Assembly: GCF_000003605.2 (NCBI RefSeq)
Contig: NW_003111485.1
Coordinates: forward strand, 16,330 to 30,992
DNA: 14,663 bases
Direction of reading: 5' to 3'
Source of the DNA: Saccoglossus kowalevskii
Lineage: Eukaryota > Hemichordata > Enteropneusta > Harrimaniidae
Shown here: in pieces, positions 7,306 to 14,663 of the stretch
Layout of the letters: each line of letters begins with the position of its first letter
Position numbering within the stretch: the stretch's first letter is position 1
Program-made: the position numbers and the translations under genes
Notes under the pieces: model-generated
The model's database searches: none
The model's input: only the letters and a program-made list of their open reading frames with translations
What the model was told of the DNA's origin: nothing

Positions 7306-10300
7306 TGTAACATACCCCAGAACTAAATGTTTCATATTCAAATAAGGTTATAAGGTTGGCAACCGCGATCAAATGAAAGCTGACATTTTCTGAACTGTTT
7401 AATGGAGTTGTTCATGTAGCGATTTTCCAACAATTAGTGAAGCTGTATATGAAAAGTACTATCCCGGTTTCCATGACACCAGATACTCATGGACAGCCCG
7501 GTTAGAATTGTTCTAAATTAACATTTGTTAGAGACATTTTTACATTTCTATACAAGATAATTTGTACATGTTACATCTGTATAAATGCTGCACGTCTTTA
7601 TATTTGCTAATCCATAAAAGTAATCATCATTCCAACAGTTCAAAGTTCACCCTGCGTAAAAAAAAACCTCCCCCAGAAAATAGTCCCAGTCTGTCTGAAC
7701 ACTGCCCTCTTTCGACATAATTAAGAGACTTTCAATAGGTTAGAGTGTGATGTATGAAGCAGCAGTAATAATGATGAAATGGTTCTTGTCATGTTTTAGG
7801 CTGATAATTAATAAAAAAAAATAATATTTGCATTTATTTGAGACATCTATAGCTTCCATATTGACTAAAACCATACCAGTTACATAACACTGTGCATTAT
7901 AAATCTATATTTAATAAAATAAATCTAACAGTTGTCACCTTATCAGAAAAGCTTCCCAGCTTATTTTTCTCAAATATTTAATATCTATACTCCGGACATT
8001 AAGAATGTTGCATTTTCACATAAAATGTTTGATTCAATATACTCTTCTTTTTTTTTATAAAGGACAGATTCAAAAGAATTGCAAAATAGTATTTATATTG
8101 CTAGATCATTATTTTATCTAACAATATACATATATCTGATGTCAGTGTAAGCTCCACCAAATCTTGTTCATACTAAGAATTTGTAGTCTCAAAATATTTA
8201 CACATTTTCTTTTTGAACAAGGGAAGATCTCAATTTTACCAACTGATGTTGACACTGGCATTTCAAACTCAATTAAATTTTCACAAATACTTTCTTTTTA
8301 CGAATGTTTTTTGTGGACATTTCAAAAAAAATAATGCACGAGTCATGTGACGTCCGGTATGTTAGCAATCAGAGTAGGCTTGTCAGAAATATTATGGCTC
8401 ACCACATTCTTTAATGGTGACAATTTGGAATTTGATTCGATTCATAAAGCAAGGTCCCATAAAAGTATATCTCTTGTTTAAATGAAATCATTCAAAGCAT
8501 GACGAAGATCCAGTTCTGCAATGGCCATGCAGGAAAGTAAATAAATACAGTTTTGCACTAAAGTGGCTGCCATACAGCTATCTTAAATCTTGCCGTGAAA
8601 GAAAAGAATGCATACATGTATATGCATGTGTGACATGATACATATGTGAAGTTTGTATGAGATCAGTCTGGCCATGTGCTCAGAGGGACCCTTGGGAACA
8701 ATTCCTCACATAGAAGTAGCCATTCCAAAAAAACTCATTTGAGTCCTCAACTTCACGATTTATTTAAGGCACAGCATACAATGTAGATAATAACTCACTA
8801 TACTTAGCCTTACTAGGCTAACTGAGAGTTGAATTCCACACGGAGAAAACTAGATCCTGTAGTATAGTGTAGTACCAGCATTTTCCAGGATGCTATGAAA
8901 TTCAGAAAATGCTAGATCATGCTCTTAGCAGACATGCTACTGGTATACCAAATAATTTTGTGAATACATAAAAGGGCAATTCAACCCAAAGGAACAAGAG
9001 TCATAGCTATCAGCGACTTTAAGGGTGATTCGGTATGCACAGCTTATTTTAGATCTGGTGATAATAAATGTATGCAGTGATGCACATTTGAGGTCTGCTG
9101 CTTTTCATGGTAACAAAAATGTGTGAATAATAAGTGGGTTGGTGGTGTCTCACTCTGGAGATAGCTCCTTTCCCCAACAAGTCTTACTTCCTGTGGTATC
9201 ATGGCTGTCTTAAACAACAATGCTGTTTGGCTTAAAAATTGTAAACCAACTCTTGTAGCCGTGTTTGACTACTGAATACAAGTATATGGCTGTGGTAATA
9301 GTCATGAAAAGCCATTAAGTGTGAACCCACAAAGTGTGGGGCATGGTACTTCTCATAAAATGTCACCCTGCTAACCAAAGTTTGCCGACCGACTCATACA
9401 AAGTGCAGGGAAAGCCCCTCACGCATGAACCAAAGGAGTTCTCACCAGCTCCATGAACTACAATTGTGTGCTTGGACTGATTGCCAAAGTGAGACTTTAT
9501 CAGCATATACCGCAAGTGGTTTTGGGGTTGTTGATAATCCTGATTTTGGCATGCATTCTTGGTATTAGTTTTCAGAGCAGTGTTTTTTTTTTTTTTAACA
9601 AGAGAGAGTTTAAACAAAGTTTAGACATTAGAATGATTAAAACTTGCCACTCCACCAACACTTTTAATTCACTGGTGACATAGAAGCTTACTGTTCTGTA
9701 TTCATCCTGTTTCATTAACAAATCTGACATGGGTTTCTAAATATCAACAAGTCATTGGGACTATACAAAAAGTTATAAATTATTTGTGGTCACTCCATCT
9801 AGGAAAGTTGATGGGGTTATTGGAACATTGAACTTTACCAGGGGACTTTGCAAGTCCAGATGAATCTTATTTGTGCCTGCTATAATATCTGTGAGCAAAT
9901 AGTCACTGTCATAATTTGGGCAGTCACTGAGGGTAAGTAGCAACAATCAGTAAATATACAATTAACAATAGAATCACCCAACATCAGAGATATACAGACA
10001 CATTACAAGTTTTACTAACTGCAAGAAATACACATGAAGAAAAATAATTTTGAAAAACATTTCTAGAAAAACTGCTACAGTCATGACATTTAAACCTATT
10101 AACAATGTCCAAACTATTTGAAATATATCTATTGATATTGATATAAAGTTAATATTATTGATATTCTCAGGGCTGAGCTAGGTCACAGAACATTGTATGT
10201 TGCTTGCACTGTACAATGTATTTGTATGGGTCAGCTGCTGTGCTAAGCTGATTGATGGATAAACACAACTTTAAAGTTATACTGAGCAACCAAATTTATA

Positions 10301-10966
10301 TATGTTGTTGTGTAGGGATAAGTCTTGTTACACTGTTACATGGCAGACTAAAAAACTAGTTCAAAGTTTTGTTTTCACTCGTTATTCAATGAATTCCCAT
10401 TGGTACATCAAAGTATATGCATTAATTGTGCTGTGAAAAAAGTCCCTTGCTGAAGAAACAATTTCTTAGCAGTGAGTTAAAGATGCCCCTCCGCATACTC
10501 AAAGTTAAGTGCATACTTCCATGTATCAATGACGATTGTTAAGTGCCTTAATTTCGCAAGACAAATTTTTAAGTCAGTTAAAATCAGAAAATGGAGTTTC
10601 AGTGACTTTCATTAATATCATAAGATTGCAAAAATTCCCGTGGTTTAACAGTATTTAATTGACAGGACAGGCCATATAAATTACTCATTCAAAACACTAT
10701 TTGTTTAGTTTTGATTCTGTTAATTTGTTTCTTGTTCATCATGTTTCTGAAATTGGTGTAATGACAATGTAAGCAAAACATGTAAATTGAAGACACATAA
10801 TGTATAAACTGTGTTGTTAAATGGTAATATACATGTACATTTAAAATTAATTCATTAACACAAGTAGTCTTAAAAGTAAACAGTACTTGCATCTGTGTAA
10901 TATTAAAAACAAAACCTGCATTGTAGGTATTGTAAATTCAAAATTCACAAATAAGAATAATAGAAT
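7306..10966. other. 3.7 kb AT-rich, CpG-poor stretch with no gene recognised
   Basis: No open frame here has recognisable content. The frames at 9363-9617 (minus) and 9453-9683 (plus) overlap each other across a T-run and are not convincing. From about 7740 onward CpG nearly vanishes, as it does over the BUB1 exons. Other contents are many A/T runs, inverted repeats at 8796-8913, and several AATAAA hexamers on the plus strand. It could be 3' UTR or intron of a gene whose exons are too short or diverged to see. Confidence 0.5.
8796..8913. repeat. Two adjacent perfect 9-bp inverted repeats
   Basis: The first pair is cactatact at 8796-8804 with agtatagtg at 8861-8869, enclosing gccttactaggc, itself a small palindrome. 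The second pair is agcattttc at 8877-8885 with gaaaatgct at 8905-8913. The motif ctagatc(c/a)tg occurs both between them and just after. The arrangement could be a relic of a short mobile element. Confidence 0.45.
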
Positions 10967-11070
10967 ATACTGTAAAATACTTTATTTTTGCTTGGAATTA
11001 ATTTTTCTACTTTCTCTGAAGGAATGATTCAATGAAAATAAAATCCACCAACTATATTTTTTTCCTATAT
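10967..11070. mobile_element. CpG-decayed MITE-like repeat downstream of BUB1
   Basis: The segment opens with atactgtaaaatac followed by tttatttttgcttggaattaat, and its other end reads aatgaaaataaaatccaccaac. The two ends are imperfect complements (ttattttt...aaaataaaat). This resembles short interspersed palindromic elements I recall from bivalve genomes, in which the interior carries several CpGs. Here those positions appear as TG or CA. Boundaries and family are not certain, and no target-site duplication is clear. Confidence 0.35.
10981..10986 (-). promoter_or_regulatory. Candidate poly(A) signal of the BUB1 transcript
   Basis: On the minus strand this reads AATAAA, about 180 bases downstream of the BUB1 stop. 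It is the first canonical hexamer I find on that strand after the stop. It sits inside the end of a repeat-like segment (10967-11070), so the signal may come from a mobile element. A modest 3' UTR of about 200 nt would result. Alternative sites further downstream are possible. Confidence 0.45.
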
Positions 11071-11164
11071 TTTACATTAAACTTGTCAAAAGTCAGTGAA
11101 AATAAATTCCATACAAAACACCCTAACAGTTGTGTAGGCTATTGATGTAACCTTGACAACATAA

Positions 11165-13662
<2,498 letters not shown>

Positions 13663-13819
13663 CTGTAGAGAAAACAAATTAATCATAGTCAGGACTAAAA
13701 CAAGTTTCCTTCTCTTCCAAGAAAAAAACAAATGATGTAGTTTAATTTTTAGTTTGTTTTATTTTTTATTATTTTCATTAACATAGTTTTTTTCAAATTT
13801 TTAATTGTAGAAATGTACT

Positions 13820-13980
13820 ACTGTAAAATGACTAATTTTCGCTGGGTTGAAATTTTGCTGATTCAGTGAGTTTTTAAATTCACGGTTTTATTATTTAGAT
13901 AATGTGTTCTATGCTAAATTTTAATTTAGCAAGTTTTCCAGTCAGCGAAAAAAGCAAAATTAAAACAGTGAATAATTAAC
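13820..13980. mobile_element. MITE-like element with imperfect terminal inversion
   Basis: The left side reads tactgtaaaatgactaattttcgctg. The right side reads cagcgaaaaaagcaaaattaaaacagtg, the approximate reverse complement of the left. The interior attcagtgagttttt...aattttaatttagc is AT-rich. The tactgtaaaat opening is shared with the segment at 10967, which suggests related families. Unlike that copy it keeps CpG in ttcgctg and cagcgaa, so it may be younger or less methylated. Boundaries are approximate. Confidence 0.45.
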
Positions 13981-13991
13981 CCCTTTACGAT

Positions 13992-14015
13992 ATAAAGTAT
14001 ATGCATGTACTTTAT
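13992..14015. repeat. 24-bp near-perfect palindrome
   Basis: The sequence ataaagta-tatgcatg-tactttat is centred on ATGCAT and equals its reverse complement at 22 of 24 positions. It lies just beyond the end of the MITE-like element and could be part of another short element or a cruciform-forming site. Confidence 0.7.
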
Positions 14016-14280
14016 GTTAAACTACTACATCTGTACCGAGAACGACCAGGGTAGGCTCCAGTAAATGGATATTTATTTCATACCAGAAATGTACCACTGG
14101 GATACATAAATACATCTAATTTTGCAGAAACCGATAAAGCTGAAAATCTGCTAAAATGAGACAGGACGCCAGTCATTATGCAATGTTACTCTCACAATAT
14201 CCAAAGAATATTATTAAACTTTTTTACACTTATAGCAATGTTAAGAATAGCAAGAAACCAAAACTTCGCTACGATTATAG

Positions 14281-14322
14281 AAAAGAAATTTGCCTGAAAA
14301 GAAATTTGCCTAAAAAGAAATC
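14281..14322. repeat. 15-bp tandem duplication (about 2.7 units)
   Basis: The unit gaaatttgcctraaaa occurs twice and a third gaaat follows. Slippage within A-rich sequence explains it. It lies in non-coding DNA upstream of the BUB1 exons. Confidence 0.75.
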
Positions 14323-14663
14323 AACTAAATCTACATAGTAAGTACACTTGTTAAGACCAGCACACTGTGAGAGTTTACATTTTTGACAACCAGCATGTCT
14401 GATAACAAATGTCTCCTACTGATTAACAGCAGCTCACAATTTGCAGTGATAACCTGGCACACAAGTTGTTTTATTAATAGAAACACATACATGTATATTA
14501 CACCCCTTTCACCCCTTGATTACACGAAGAACTGCAGTCAGATGTTGATAAGTCGTTACAATTGGTCAGGCAGTTTGTTTTGAAATTTACTTCATCTGTT
14601 CAAAATGTTGGCAACAACCCGGTAATTATCAAAGGCGTGATTGACAGGTCAACAACAACAAAA

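Larger units (their letters stand above)
13663..14663. other. Upstream BUB1 intron or flank, no exon recognised
   Basis: I searched the minus strand for the kinase ATP-binding lobe (glycine-rich loop, VLKV-type lysine strand, PWEFYI-type helix) and saw none. The next BUB1 exon is therefore probably beyond the window, which makes this intron at least 1 kb. The interval holds an AT-rich repeat-like element (13820-13980), a near-perfect palindrome (13992-14015) and a 15-bp duplication (14283-14317). The plus-strand frames at 14156-14338 and 14383-14583 have no recognisable content. Confidence 0.55.

Noticed and set aside
9363-9683. Overlapping open frames on both strands, the plus one hydrophobic
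   Set aside because: The hydrophobic run and the poly-Lys/Phe stretch come from a T/A homopolymer. No splice signals, motif or codon bias favours either strand.
13741-14663. Kinase N-lobe exon of BUB1
   Set aside because: I read the minus strand in all frames for the ATP-binding strand and helix motifs and found no stretch with matching residues and splice sites.

Overview
The window looks like nuclear DNA from an animal, probably a marine invertebrate and possibly a mollusc such as a bivalve (low confidence on the clade). The evidence is an AT-rich sequence with no prokaryote-style gene packing, one clearly spliced gene with GT-AG introns, two minisatellites with 49-bp and 56-bp periods, and CpG-decayed interspersed copies of the 'tactgtaaaat...' type that I recall from bivalve genomes. 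That last point rests on memory only.

The one confidently identified gene is on the minus strand. Three exons (13662-13412, 13057-12880 and 11461-11165) encode the C-terminal two thirds of a BUB1-family spindle-checkpoint kinase domain, ending in a stop at 11165-11167. The reading frame passes cleanly through both introns. It contains the catalytic loop HADIKPDN, a DFG magnesium loop, the BUB1 activation segment with the two positions matching the human autophosphorylation sites, and the C-lobe to the natural C-terminus. The kinase N-lobe and the TPR, GLEBS and KEN regions must lie beyond 14663. I recognise no upstream exon in 13663-14663.

The left half holds no confidently identified gene. 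From left to right it contains: a possible plus-strand terminal exon (1-132, membrane-tail-like) with AATAAA signals downstream; a 56-bp minisatellite (918-1390); a TATA-like element (2053) and a possible 5' exon ending in a strong donor (2564); an open but broken frame (3136-3684); a 4.2-4.4 kb cluster of TGACGTGG and CACGTG motifs in short repeats; a 49-bp minisatellite (5368-5777); a stretch open in two frames (6229-6483); and an exon-like block with strong splice sites (6914-7007). A 105-bp imperfect hairpin follows at 7201-7305.

Base composition divides the window. The left part, to about 7.7 kb, has many CpGs (I count about 28 in 3601-4200). From about 7.74 kb to 13.8 kb CpG is almost absent (none that I can find in 9601-10200). 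The CpG-poor block contains the BUB1 exons and runs about 3.4 kb past the BUB1 stop. This is what a germline-methylated gene body would leave behind, and it suggests that transcription, or a second housekeeping gene I cannot resolve, covers 7.7-11.1 kb.
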